Below the pieces are notes generated by a model. That model was not told the origin of the DNA. It saw nothing but the letters and a program-made list of their open reading frames with translations, and made no database searches. The position numbers were made by a program, and so were the translations under genes. Source: Acanthornis magna (taxonomy: Eukaryota; Chordata; Aves; Passeriformes; Acanthizidae). From it: 64,000 nt of DNA. Shown here one piece after another: positions 1 through 13,400 of the stretch. Where the stretch lies: the NCBI GenBank assembly GCA_036785705.1, contig JAWUZG010000027.1, forward strand, positions 2,275,501-2,339,500, given 5' to 3'. Position 1 is the stretch's first letter. Each line of letters starts with the position of its first letter.

Positions 1-302
1 CTACTCTTATCAGAAATGCTGTTTGGGGAATCAGTGCTTCTTGTTTGTCCTTTGCAGACTAGAAACACCCAAGCTGCTTTATTGTAAATGTCCGGCAGGC
101 TAAAACATAGGCAATGCCTGTCTAGATGGAAGAGAAGTGAAAGAAAGTAAGGTTACCTAAAAATATTTAGATATATTAGCCAGACTCAGCAGAAAAGCTT
201 TGCCTAAAGGTAAGTCTGGAGTATAATTTTCCTTATTGAGCTATTGAAAAGGAAAAAATGTCAGTGGAGTCACTCTGGGATAGGGAATGTGTGTATATAT
301 AT
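1..302. other. Non-coding flank, nothing recognised
   Basis: This stretch has ordinary mixed composition. The only local structure is a short alternating TA run just before the homopurine satellite. No open frame of note, repeat family or splice-site pair was seen. Confidence 0.5.
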
Positions 303-716
<414 letters not shown>

Positions 717-1199
717 CAATGAAAAATGAGTGACTGTTGACTGGCATGCTGGACAGTATCAGGGTGGATTTGTGGAGTTAATTTACCTATTTTTTCAGGC
801 ATGTATTTTAATTAGATTTAATGAGCTGCTGAAAAGAGGACTGCTGGGTTTTTTTCAGCTGATGGCAGTAAGATGAAAACAAGAGGCTTTGTAGAATGAC
901 GCTAACTTGCACTTTAAAATTACTGGAGCTCCTATGAATCTGTGCTGGCAGCACCTGGAAGAAGCAGGTGGAAATTCCACTGAGATAAATGGCAAACCAA
1001 GGGCAGAACAAAAGAATAAAGTCTTATTTGCAAGATCTGGATACAGCATCGGTCCTTCTGGCAGAATGTTTTTCAAAAGCAGAAGTCCTGTCTGCAATGA
1101 AAGGCAAAAAAAGAATTTGAGGAAGGTCTGAGACTAGTAAAATCTTCCCCTTTATTTCTCCGAGCATTCAGAAATGTTTAGATCAGGGCTCAGGGGATG
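717..1199. other. Unique non-coding DNA
   Basis: The composition is balanced. A pyrimidine run followed by CAG near 850-858 resembles a splice acceptor, but no donor or conserved frame pairs with it. Frames of 60-80 codons on both strands overlap each other and look random. Confidence 0.45.
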
Positions 1200-1610
1200 T
1201 CCCTGGTACAGGAGTTTGAGGTACTAGAGGAAGCAGAGGAGAGCAGAGGGTGTGATCAAAGGTTTTGGAGCAATGGCCTACAAGAAAAGTGATTCATCTC
1301 GGGAAATTTAGTCTGAAAAAGGAAGACTGAAGGAGGAGCATGATCCCACAAGTACATAAAAGCCAGCTGAAAGGAGGGAAGAGATGCTCCATTTGCATGG
1401 TAGATAAGATAAGCTGGAGCAAGAAATTTGCAGTTAAAGCACTCCTCACTTTCTGATGGCAGAGGAAAATGAAGAGCTGGACTGGAATCCCTGGAGAGTT
1501 GTAGAGACCTTTAGGGATAGGCTTGGCCAGCAGGTCCCAGGAGGGACAGGGCTGAGAGAGCTGCCTCGGGCAGGGGATGAGCTGGAGGAGCTGCTGGCCC
1601 CTGGCCCTGC
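1200..1610 (+). mobile_element. Old CR1 LINE fragment (ORF2 3' part)
   Basis: The order of motifs matches the end of CR1 ORF2 and its tail. A piece resembling 'gaggt.ctggag…cagaggagagca' lies at about 1218-1250. A match to 'gatcaaaggtttggag…atggcctacaagaa' lies at about 1253-1290. The 'ctgggaaatttagtctgaaaaagg' region lies at about 1297-1325. A degraded tail containing 'gcctcgggcagggg' follows near 1560-1580. All reading frames are broken, so this is a dead copy. It is more diverged than the CR1 pieces near 27-28 kb, which suggests an older insertion. The family call rests on remembered CR1 features. The right boundary is uncertain because the tail merges into a GC-rich patch. Confidence 0.6.
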
Positions 1611-4155
1611 CGGGGGTCACATTCCCTGACTGCCAGCCCTGCCAGCAGCCTGGAGGGGCTGGGACACAGCAGAGCCCTCCTGGGGCTGGTGGGGACAACG
1701 TGACAGGAGAACAAGGCTCTGGCTTCTCTGAGCTGGCAGGGGCTGGGCAGGAGTAGCCTAAAACACAAAAAAGAGGCTGAAAGAAGAGTTCAGCTGACTG
1801 TCTGTAGGGTGAGGTGCCAGATCTAGATGTTGGGCAAAGCTCTGCTCTGTCTCTTTCAGACTGTCTTATCTGCATCTTTCAGTTTGCTCTCCCTGCCTCT
1901 TTTATCCCTTAGGATAAATTAATTTTGACTGTTTTTGTGAACAAATAAAGATCAGTGTCTTGCGGTTTTCATAACGAATCGCTTTGTGGTATGCCTTTGT
2001 CTGCACATCACAAATTCCAGTAGATAAGAAAACTGAATAAATATTTCGTGTAAAGAAAAAAATTACCACAGAAAAGAGCTAATTAGCTGGATTGATATAA
2101 GTTGTTCTGTGACCTGTGAAAGTATGTTAGTCATAATGCTGTTCTTTATAAACACCACACAAACTCATTCAGACGTGCTGGCAATGGAAAGGGAAATGTG
2201 AACAGCAAGGAGCACTCATAGTATTGCTAAAAGAAAAGTCAGAAGAAAGATTTTTGTCTTCAAGCTCTCCCTATCTAACTGGGCTCTCCCAAAAGCTGCT
2301 GACAGCACTGAGCCAGGGTGGCTGAGCAGCCTCCAGAGTAATGAAACTGGAGTGGTGTGATCTGCTCTGCTGAGGGTGGAGTAAGAATGAGGGCAAGGCT
2401 CGAGGTGTAGTTTTCAAATGGTGCACTTGAGGTCATGGACTGGCTGGCTCCAGTCAGATTATTGCCCTTGTGTCTGCAGACGAGCCTTTAATGGCACACC
2501 CTGCCTTCAGAGAGTGCACGGAGCAAAACCAGCCCATCCACAGCCCGATGGAGGAGATTCAGCCACCCTGACCAGAGAGGACTCAGCAGCTTGGTCTCAG
2601 ATTATAATTCTTTACTGAAGTCATAAAAACGAGGACTCTTCTGGAGTTGGAAGGGGAAGAGTGGCAATACGTGTTCAGGACAGAGAAGAGGGGTGTACAA
2701 ATGTTCCCAGCAGAATATCTGTGAGTGTGCCTGCCTGTTGGTGTGTTTTCCCCTTCATTTAGCAACCAGCAAAGCCAGGCTGTGCCCAACATTTCCATCC
2801 TGGAAATCTCCTTCTGAGGCCAGGCAATCTGCCCTCCTGCAGCTCCTTCTCTCCTCCTCGAGGCAGAGCCGTGGGCAGGGGCAAACTGCAGTGCCATGGA
2901 AGGCTTTGCCCCTCTGGGACACCCCCTGTCCCCAGCCTCTCCTGGGGAACACCTGAGGGAACCAACAGCACCCCAGATTTGAAAGGAAGCAAAATAAGCC
3001 ATCATCTCTGTTCTCTCAGGCAAGATCCCAGTCATGAGAATGCTCCTGTCCATTTTTTCAAATTGTATCTCTGGCTCTGGCAGAGCTGGACTCACTCTCT
3101 CCTCTGCAGTTTGACAGATTCCATTAGTGCAATGAGCTAATTGCAACCACAAGGCTCCTTCAGCCTCCTCCACTGCTGCAGGACATCCCCAACTTCTCAT
3201 TCCCACAAAAAACCATTGTTTTACTGTGCATTTTGAAGTAACCTCAGTGAATCAGTGATGTCTTGAGGTTGTAATGGATTGGAAATCCTGAGTTTGGTGT
3301 CAGAAGTGACAGATGGGGAACCATCACAGGCCAATAGTAAATACAGTTTCTGGGTATTATCTGCTTTAAAACACTTGCACATGCATGCATACAAGTGCAC
3401 ACAGAAAAAACTCTTTCAAACTTTCAGACTGGAGCTTCCCCAGTTTAATTCAGTAAAACCTGGGTCTTAGCCTGAAGCTGCTCTTCTGGAATGCTACTAA
3501 AATCACCTCAAATTTGGAATCCAGAGTTACCAGGGACACAGAGTTAATGTTGGTATGAAATCTCAGAGCAGTTCCGGGCTCTGATTTTTTAATCCATCTT
3601 ACAGCTCCAGGGAGTAGATTCTTATTGAAGATTTTCAGGAAAGACACACCTTAGGGTTCTTGGCAAATCCTGGCTGAGAGAACAAGTGCAACAACCTGCA
3701 GAAGGCTATAAACTGTGCCTTGGCCCTCTCACATGTTTTATTTCCATCTGAATTTCCTCCATCCCTGTATTTCTATAATTTCACCCTGTCTTTCGAGCAC
3801 GTGCAAAGAAAATCCAAAAAAACAAACCCAAACCTTCAAGCGCGGCGTCGCTCCAAGAAAAGCAAGGATCAGGCTTGGAGGGGCAGTAGGTTCCAGAGGG
3901 CAGGGTTTTGTTTTCAATTTAATTTGATATTCACATTCACCAGCACTCAGAGTTTCCCCCAGAACTTCCCTTCAGGGGAAACACTACTCAGCATTTCCCT
4001 GGTTCGGGGAAGGGCTGAGCTTAAAGCACGGAACAGTTTTCCATTTTCCACTCAGCACTGCCTCTGGGAAGTGTCATGTTTGAGAAGACACCTCACGCCA
4101 TTTCCTTGTCCTTTAAAGAGTGTTATTCAAATGAAAGTGAAGCGCAGAAAGCACC
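1611..4155. other. Unique non-coding DNA, partly GC-rich
   Basis: A GC-rich patch continues to about 1750. The rest is ordinary sequence with scattered AATAAA hexamers (for example near 1945 and 2035) that have no associated gene. A minus-strand frame of 207 codons at 2583-3206 and one of 193 codons at 1294-1875 have no recognisable domain. They overlap several other frames of similar quality, so neither is called as a gene. Confidence 0.4.
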
Positions 4156-4200
4156 TAATTAATAAAAGTAATTAGCTAATTAATACAAATTAATACCGAA
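4156..4200. promoter_or_regulatory. AT-rich cluster of TAATTA motifs with a 14-bp palindrome
   Basis: Three TAATTA hexamers start at 4156, 4169 and 4177, and further ATTAAT motifs follow. The second and third form a perfect 14-bp palindrome, TAATTAGCTAATTA, at 4169-4182. TAATTA is the core site of many homeodomain proteins, so a regulatory role is possible. AT-rich DNA also produces such motifs by chance. No promoter or gene is visible nearby. Confidence 0.25.
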
Positions 4201-7200
4201 TGATGCAATAAATAGATTTAATTGCAGTCAGGGTTAAATACAATGTCAGCACCTTTCTGTGGAGCATGGCCAGCCCACAAGAGTCTGGAAATCCCAAATT
4301 TCAGGCCAAAATTTTCACACTGCTTATTTCAGATGCCTTTTTGGGGGGAACCCAAGCTCGAGATGAAGCAGTACAGAGCACTCTTTTTGCAGGACAAGGA
4401 TGCTCTGGACTTTTGAAGCCAGGTACAAGTGCAGTGTCCTGAATTTTCCACTCCAGAATGAGGGGTCACCAGTTCATCTCTGGGAATCCCAGCCTGCTGG
4501 ACTGTGAGCGTGTATTGTTGGGTTTCTAAACAGACATGGACATGTTGAGAATTGTCTTTTTCAGTCTGGAAGACACATCCATCCCATTCTAAGCAGCTGC
4601 AAAGTAGCAAAGAATGAGTGCCTGTGTTTGGTAGGTTGAAAACCCTGCTTGTGGTTAATTCATGCCTCAGAGCTGAAAGCTCTAAAAGTGCTGGGTGGAT
4701 CATTGTGGTTTTTCAAAATTAAGGTGTTTCATTCCCCATAGTTTCTCCTTTGTGTGTCATCATTTTCAAAGCTTTTATGGCAGGCTTAAATTTAGAGCCC
4801 TTGTGGCTTCGTTGGGGCACCACCTTCGCCCTATGTGGTCACAATTTTATGTTTCCTCTCTCAAAACACCGGTGCCAAGATGGGTGGGGAACTTCTCAGT
4901 GAGGTATGGGCAAAATGGCATCACATATCATTTATTTTCCAATTTCAGGGCAAGTTCATCAGCAGGAAGTGTGCTTAGGTAGGGAAGTCAGGGATATATG
5001 GGTGTGTGAGTATAGAGAAAGAGAGAAAATACTGATTATTTCCTGGGAACTTTAATTGCACTGTCTGACCTGTAATCATATTTACAGGCCACCAACATTT
5101 CCCAACCCCGGCATCTAAAGTTAGCTTTCTAATTTTACATCAAGGTTTCTAAAGGAAGAAGGCCTGGGCTTTTAAAAAATCAGCAGGAACTTCTGCCTGG
5201 TCAGCCGTTCAGGAGAGCAAACCATTCCTACAGGGAGACAGCTCTGATTATTTAGTTTAGGAATAAAGCTTTTGAAGAGTATCTGGCTTGCCTGTAGACA
5301 GATTGTCAGTGCACAGAGCACATTTCTATGTGGTCCTAGCCCTGAAAAGCTGTTTCCTAGTAAAGGATTAAGGACACAACTCTTCTGTGAAGCTGTCACT
5401 TTTTGACTGTGATGATCATAGGACTTGTTTCACAGCATTAAACAGTTCCTACTTAAACTGCAAAATACTCTTTTTTCAGTGGTTGTGTGCTTCCTAAAAT
5501 GTTGTATTTCACAGAGTAAGAGTTTCAAAGGTATTTGTAAGAAGACTCTTTTTCTTTGAGCTTCTTTGGGGTATCATCTCTTCCTGGATTTCCAACATCA
5601 GAAATGCCAGGATCTTCCAGCAGGATCACCATGTGTTTGCTCACACAGGTGCTGGAAGAGCAGGACTGGGAAGCCCTTTTACAGATCAGAGAGAATGAAG
5701 AGTTCTTCTCTAAACTGATCTCTCTTTAAATATCCATTTGTTTTGGGGGGTGGGGCTTGTTTGTTTGTTTTGTTTTTACAGGATTTCTAAAATAAGCAAA
5801 GAAAAAAAAGTCATTACAAACAGTGTGTTCTAAAATGGTCCCTTACACTGTTTTAAGGCCAGTGGTTTTTCAATTGTTCTGCAGGACATGAGAGTCACAT
5901 CTTCTTTTTGAAAGAAGAGCTGGAATGTGTTTTTACACTGCTCTGAGGGATGAAAGCCTGAAAAGGGATTTGTGTTATTGCTGCTTTCGTAAAGCAAAAC
6001 TCTGCTTCATCAGTCACACAGAACTATGGGAGGAAAAGGGTTTTACACATCAGGTTCTGTCCACAGCACAAATTAACTAAATGGATAACAGAAGGAAGAA
6101 ACACAGCATTGTCTTTCTAGATACGATTGAGTTCAGCCCAGGAAAGCACATTATTGATAAAACCCTCCCTTGAATATCCAGCAGATGTCCTAATCTGATA
6201 CAACTGTAACCTGGGGAGAGAGGCTGCACTGGAGTGATTCAGTGGTAAATAAGGTAAGAGGTAGAATAAAATAAATAGCAAATAAGAGGCAAGCTCTGTG
6301 GCTCACACTTTGAGATCCCAAATGTAAAATCCTTATCCCATTATTGATAAAACCATACTATTCTCCTCTCTGGATCTCTCCATTGGTTTTCTCTTGTGTT
6401 CTGTGGCAAGTCCCTTTTAATTTGACTCTTTGGCCACTGCCAAAGATCTCTTCAAACTCACAGGTGAAAAAAATGTAAATCTTTTTAATATTCACCTTTA
6501 GGCTGAGAGGAAGCTAATGTTTAATAAAAACTGCTTTTGGATGATGCTTATTTCTCTTGAGAGCTCCACAGATAGCAGCCCATCTAATAAAAATACAATG
6601 AACACCTACTATCAAAATGGCAAATGAAGCTCAAACTGTGTGGAAAGAAATTAAAAATTCCAGCATTGAGCTTTTAGAAGCAGAAAAGTGTTTTGGGCAC
6701 ATTTGTTTTTAATGGTTCTGCTCGAGACTTCCTTTATTCACCGAATTTTCAGCACCTGCCAGTCATCCCATCCCCACTCGCACAAAATGACCAAACCCAA
6801 CACAGATCTCTTTTTAAAATCAAGTACGCAGGTGTCTGAATTACTTTGGAAGCTGTGGCCATAATTTTCAGCATTTATTTTTTTCTGCTCTTTGCCTGTC
6901 TATGTAGACTGCAAGACTTTAAAGAAAACAGCAGCTTGTCCTTTTTGTTTTATCCAGTTCCCTGCACAATGTTAATTAATAAACAAGCATGCTAACAAAG
7001 GAATTAATTCCATTTAAAACATGCAGAATATTTGAGACTCCAAATATTTTTAATGGGGTTATGGAGGAGTGTGTTTTACAATGCATGTGGGTCAGCTGCA
7101 AAATACAAGAACAAGGGCCATATTTGGATTCATTTCATGGCTCAGATCCATGCTCCTTCCACTCGAGATCCTTCCCTCCCCAGCCATCTCTCACAGGAGG

Positions 7201-10200
7201 AGGAGACAGGACAACCTGGACGATCACAGAATAGCAGAATCCAAAGGGAGTTTGGGAGACAGAGGGAAGAATAGACACACAGATGTCAGGGTCTGCCAGG
7301 AAAGCACCTGGAGCAAATGGATTTTCCTATTGTATCCTAAATGGGTTCACCTGAAGAATTGCCTGGAATTTAACAGTGGCATTTCCTGAGGAACAGGTTT
7401 AAATGAGCTTAATCACAACCAAGTGATACTGTGCTAATTTGGAAAAGGCAGATAATTGTCAGACACTTCCATGGGCTGCTGAAGGGCTGTGGGTTTTGGA
7501 GGGGCTGGGGGTTTCTTCCAGTTCAGAAAAGAGCTGTGAAGGCTTGTGAGTGACCATGAGAGGGACTCCAAGTGTTCTCTGTGCTAAGAGAAAAGCATTT
7601 TAGAAAACACTTGGGCTCTGTTATCCCAACCTAGTCTGGCCTCTGAGGCTTTTGCCAGCCTGGCTTGCAGAAATCTCCACTGGGTGCTGCAATAAATGGC
7701 AAGACATTGGACGGAGCCCCAAAAGTGGGGCAACTGCTGCCACTCAATGCCCATATTCCAGAGCAGTTTGATGTTTACAAGTTACAGCCTGAAAGTAGGA
7801 AATACACAAACAAGCAGGGGAAAAAAGCAACAGAGCACCTACAAGCAAGCCAGACTGGTTTTCTTTATTCTTTACATCACTGCCCCTCCAGAGGGTCTCT
7901 GAAGAGAAGAGCATTGAGCTGCTCGCTGCTGATGTTCACATACAGAGCTGCCATTCCAAGTGCTGGAATTCCATAAATTGGACTGCATTTTTATATGGCC
8001 TCTGCTTATCTGCTGAGCTGCAGCCAGGCTCTCAGAAGTTCCCCAAGAGCTGGCATCTCCAGCTTGCTGTCAGCATTGGCACTGAGCATTTACTCAAGTG
8101 CTCCCATTGGAGTTGGGCTGTATTAAAAATGTCAATTTTTGTGGTTGCCTGATGGTGATCTTGAAGTATGGCTGGGGCTGGGGCTGTGTCCAGTGCTCTG
8201 ACTAGAGGAAGCTTTGAAATTCAGAAGCAGACTTTTCCCAGGCCAAACCTTTTTATGGACACTTGTTTTATCTTGTCAATGCTTGTCCACATGTACACTG
8301 TTTATGAAGCATTAAGATAAAATCAAGCCTATAAGCATATATTTCATTTGTAGGAGTGGTTTGTTTTCCACGGATACATTCACACGGGCAATCTGGCTAA
8401 AGAGAGCCAGTTGTACACAACTACGTCATGTTAAAGCAACAGCTTTATTTCATAACTTGAGAGGAAAACAGCTGAGTCATTATCAGCTTTGAGGGGAAAA
8501 AAAGACATCTTTTGTCTGCAATATAACTAATATTATTTTTTTTCTTCTTGCTCCAGGTTAGAAATTATTGCCCAGATTTTAAATCTATATGTTCTCGTAT
8601 AAGCCATTTATATAACTACAGGATATCTTTAAGGAATAAGAATCATCCAGACTTTTTAGTACAGACAAGACTTTATTAATACAGATTGCAACTGGCCAGT
8701 TACTGGACAGAAGAAAAGGAAAAAATAGAAATAGTTGGGTTCTTGCTGCCTCTGAATAAAAGGCATATACTTAAATATGGAATTAGGAGACCGCCTGTAG
8801 GAAACTGTATTTTAGGGGGGAAAATGTGTCTGAATTTTTGCAGGTGCGGATCTCCTTGAAGAATTTAGACATCATTAGAAGTGACTGCTTTATTCATATG
8901 AATTGTTACTACGAGTTTCTTATGATCATGTTGAAGTTATTGATTGCCTAAAGTTCATATTCATCCCTACAGACTAATTTTTTCTAGGAAGGAAAAGTAG
9001 TTTAAGATAAGAGAGAGAAGGAGAGTTTAGTGTTTTCTTTGTGATGAGTTAGTTTAATTATGCTCTGAAGGGACAGGGAAGGGTAGTTCTAGGTGAGATC
9101 AAAGGTTCAAATGGCCACTGACCTGTCCCCAGTAACAGGAGCCTGGAGGAGACCAGCACTGCGCGGCAAACGGAGAGAAATTCCCCACAGCATTTTCTCA
9201 GCCTGCAGCAATCTGTCCCAGGGAATTTCCCAAGACAGACAGCTTTTAGAAGCAAAGCTCTTCCTGGACCTCTCTTCCATGTCTTGGTCACATCAGCTTT
9301 TGACCCTGTGCTCAGTTTTGGCACCAAGGGTGGGTTGTGGCAATGAGTCCCACTCTGGGTGCTGCCTGGAGTGCTCTTCCTGTGCTGCAAACACATCGTT
9401 CCAGTTCATTCCATTGCATCATTACATTGAATTTCATAATTTCATTTCATTTCATGCCCCCTTGCTCTGGCATGGTGGGAGGCAGTGCCCAACCCTTCTC
9501 AGAGGCAGCAGCCTGAAGGGGAATTCTATCCCAAACCCTTCCAACCCTTCCAAATCATGTTTTACAAAAGAAGGTGCTCCCCCAAACACATCTGTGCTTT
9601 CAAAGACAGCAATGAGTCCTGCTCAGATCTGAGATCTCTTCATGGGGAGGCAGATCTGGGCTATAAATTCAGACAGAACAGCCTTGGTTTGACAGCTTGG
9701 GCCAACCAAAGGGCTTGGAGCACTCAACTCCTTATAGGAGTCTGGCCATCAATTTTCTACCCTTTTTCTTAAGACAACTATAAATGCCCTGGCAGAAATC
9801 CTTGCCTTTATCCCATGAGGACAAGATTTCCCTGCCCTGTTCTCTGCTGCAGTGCTCAGCCTGCCTGGTGCCTGTGACTTTTTGTGCTCATCTTACTCTG
9901 TGTCATTTTAAGGCAATGTCATTTGAAGACAAGACATCCTGTGGGACAAAACATCCTTGCCCAAGGACTGCTGATACTTTAATTAACCCAGATGAGCCAT
10001 GAAAGCACCAAGTTTTGATCAGAAAGCAGCATCCAGGGGTTCCCACTCAGGCTGTAGGAGTTACAAAGAGTCAGATTTTCAAAAAGGCACTCTTCACCCA
10101 TCCCTCTGAAGAGGCCAGAGGGTCGCAGGTTGCCTCTACTCATTCCAGTCCTCCATCTCCATCTAAAGACAAAGCCTGGGAGCTCCAGGGCACCTCTGGA

Positions 10201-10382
10201 AACCCAACTGTTTTCAGTTCCTTGATGGAAATTCAGCTATTGAATGGCCCATGGTTTTAGCTACTGAGCAGGTTTGGGGGGAAAAAGGCAGTTAAGGTGC
10301 ATTTTTAGTACTTTCTTTAGTATTTTGAACTCCTGAAGTTTCTACTAAAATAATGAGAGCTAAATATCCCTAAAAATCCACG
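4201..10382. other. Unique non-coding DNA
   Basis: No gene or clear transposon was identified in these 6 kb. Small structures include a TTTG run near 5757-5775, a 16-base direct repeat CATTATTGATAAAACC near 6150 and 6340, and a CATTT-type run near 9425-9455. The segment 9060-9420 has an open minus-strand frame of 112 codons and looks more GC-rich than its surroundings. It could be an unrecognised old repeat, but I cannot place it in a family. Confidence 0.4.
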
Positions 10383-10406
10383 TAAGACTTTAAATATAAA
10401 GTCTTA
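10383..10406. repeat. Short perfect hairpin (10-bp stem, 4-nt loop)
   Basis: TAAGACTTTA at 10383-10392 and its exact reverse complement at 10397-10406 flank the four bases AATA. The surrounding DNA is AT-rich and contains no gene, so the hairpin may be a chance palindrome. It is too short and AT-rich for a microRNA precursor. Confidence 0.8.
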
Positions 10407-13400
10407 AAAATGAAATAAATAGCAGGACTTTTAAGTATCACATGTTCATCAAGAACTGCATCCTCAAATCTTACAAGGGTAGTCTCTGCCTCTAAAGGGT
10501 TTTTCCTCTCTCATGGTTCACCACATAGTTGCACGAACACCAGAAAGGTGTGAGACAAAACAGGACTCGGTTCACCATGACATGAAATCTGCATCACTGA
10601 AGAGTCTGTGTGTTTGTCCCACTTTGAATTCCTCTGTTTTAAGCACGGGTGAATAGAACACTTCAAAGTTTTCCAGGAAAAGTTGTTCCTGCCCTCTCTA
10701 GCGATATGAACATTTTCCTGTTTTGAGTGGAAATAGCTACCATGGGATTACAGCAATCTTTTTCATAGCTGCCTCACACCCAGATTCCCAATCATTCTGT
10801 ACTGACCAGCACTTTCAAGCTTCCCTGAGCTTTTTTTTTTCTTCCTGGACTTTTCCGACTGGAGAGTTCCCAGCTTTTTCCAGAAACTGTTATCATTAGT
10901 TCATAAGTGCATGACCTACTACACTTCTTTTATTCTAATAGTTCAGTTCCTAGTGTATGACAGTTTGATCCTTTGCTGCACTGGCAATATCCCAAATTCT
11001 CATCAAAAAGTTTGATGAATGCGTTCCTGTGCATTCCTATTATTGTGCCAAGTCCATTCATGAAAATAATTGAAGAGATCAGTCCAAAAGCTAATCCTTT
11101 CACTACAGCACAGGAATGTTTTTGCTTCCACCTCCAGCGTGGAAATCCCTATTGTGCATTTGTGACAGAGGCACATCTTTCTCTTGCCCCCAGCCCTGCC
11201 AACAGCATGCTGCTTCCATGGCCCTGCTGGAAAAACCCAAATTGCTGCAGATTCCCTCAAGACAGAGCACAATGATGTTGTATATGGGCCAGATAATTTT
11301 TTTCCCCATGGATTTTCATTTGGTGGTCATCTGGTAAAGAAGCAGAGTTCCCAGGTGAGAAACTGTCTTGGCAAGGTCTTTGTCTGTCAGCCCTGAAAAA
11401 CCTCCCCAGCATCAGCCTCTGCCTGAGCCTGTTGAGCTCTTCTGTGCTTCTCCTCCTCCATGTTTTTCAGGTGACTCCTTCTATCCGTGCTCTTTTACAT
11501 TACACTGCTGAAAGTTAAGGCCAAATGGCTGGTGCTGCTACTGAAGAAAAGTGTTTCCTATCAGGTTATGTGCTGCTCAATCCTGAAGGTTTGTCCCATT
11601 CCAAGAAAAACAAGGAGACCCAAATGTCTCCAGACTTCTTGCCTCTCTGCCCAAGACCGGGCTGGAACCCACTCCTGGATCCAGTGCACCCCACTGAAAG
11701 GAGGAACACAGCAAACATGCAAATTTAGAAAATATTTGCACGTGCTTTACTGTCTGCATTTGGGCTCCATTCCCCCTCCTGCTGTTGGCACTGCAGCCCA
11801 TGCAGCTGAATTTATTGAAAAAATATGGCAAAGTTCTTGTTCTTTTTTATACTTACTTTCCCTTTTCTCTTTTCCATTCATATGCCTGAGGAGCCCTTTG
11901 CCATTTCTTTGAAGGGGGTTGAATTTTCTGGAAGAAGTTGGCTGGGTAATTGTCACGATAGCCTTACAAATCTCCAGTTGTAAGACTGAGCTTTTCTATG
12001 AGAGATCTTTTCTGAAAATGTATCCTTTCCCCATGTTAGGAGGATCTCGTTATTTTTGCAATCCTGTTTTGAGATAGGATTAGCTGCGAAATCCTTCTTC
12101 AAACATCAGCCTGACACAAGCTCCAGATAAATTTATCCAGACAGAGATGTGTTTTTGTGGAACAGGAGCAACTGTGTGTGGTCACAGCCCCCATTCCAGC
12201 CATGGTCAGACCAGGGTTTGGTTCTTCCTTCAATGATGTCCTGCTTCTTTATTGTTCCAGTTTCTTTATTTTAAGATACATCCTGTCCTTTCTGCACAAA
12301 GTTCCATTTCTACTTCCCATTGAACATGTCTGTCACTCTCACCTGCCTGGCTGCTCTTCTCATCCTTGTGCTCTGTCCATCTACTCTGCCCTGCTCTTTC
12401 AGCTGCTGGAACACCCTTTATTCCATGTGTTGTGGACTAGGACCAGGTTTGGAGACCTCCAAGGAGACAAGATCTCCTCCAGCCCTTGCCTCTCGATCTA
12501 TTTTTTAAAAAAAATCCATGAAGGTTTCCTTTTCCATTGTCACAGATGGTCAATTCCTCCTTTCTATCCCCCTTTCCTCTATGATATCTTAAGAAATCCA
12601 TTGAAAAGAAAGCTTTTTTGGGTCTCAAAACCCCAGGAACATTCCATCCAGACCCGAGTTATTCTTTTCAGAGGTCAAAATGAGACGTAGCAGTGTACTT
12701 GAATAAGTATAACTTACTATTAAAAAAACCCTTTTTTTGCAGAGTTACATCGAACAAAGGTGTGATCTTCTTGTTTGTAAATGAGCTTTCTAGATAATTT
12801 CACAAAGGTGGCTGCTGATTCTGTATAAAGGATTATGCAGCTTGTCTTTGCTTTCTTGGGCAAGTCCTTCACTTAATTAGACTGATCTTCAATAATTTAA
12901 GATGTGGACAGCCAAACAAGCTGCCACATGTGCACCACAGTTGCTGTTTCACACCTGAATTTACCTAACAATAGAAACATATCCCTCTAAACTCCTAGTG
13001 TCACATTGGAAATTTCAGTGCACATCCTGAAAGGCCATTCAAATAGTCTTGGAGCCATAGGAATACAGCTGGATCAATATTCATAGTAATTTTTAAATGG
13101 AATTATGTAGCAAGTTGGATATCTGCCACTAGTGTCTCATTGTTATGTGCCCTTAGTACTTTAGTACATGGTTTGAACAGATTTTGTCATGTGAGTGAAA
13201 GAGTAAAAAGCTCATTTGGAGACCTGAGGTGATTTTGGTGTCAAATCTCTTTGCCCAGACCTTCCTCGGAGAAAAAAGATCTTTGATGCTTACTGGAAAC
13301 TGCAGGTCCTCTGGCAACTCTTGTGGGTGGAACCTGTTAGAAAACTCTATTACAAAGGGAAGTTACAGTGGGCTCTGAGAGGTTTTGGAAATCACACTCA

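Noticed and set aside
9480..9570. Possible CR1 tail suggested by 'cccttccaacccttccaaatcat'
   Set aside because: Only a pyrimidine-rich word matches; the GATGATCT segment and the octamer tail are absent.
12157..12690. A 177-codon plus-strand frame beginning MEQEQLCVV
   Set aside because: No recognised domain, no plausible promoter or splice context, and other frames of similar length occur by chance in this window.
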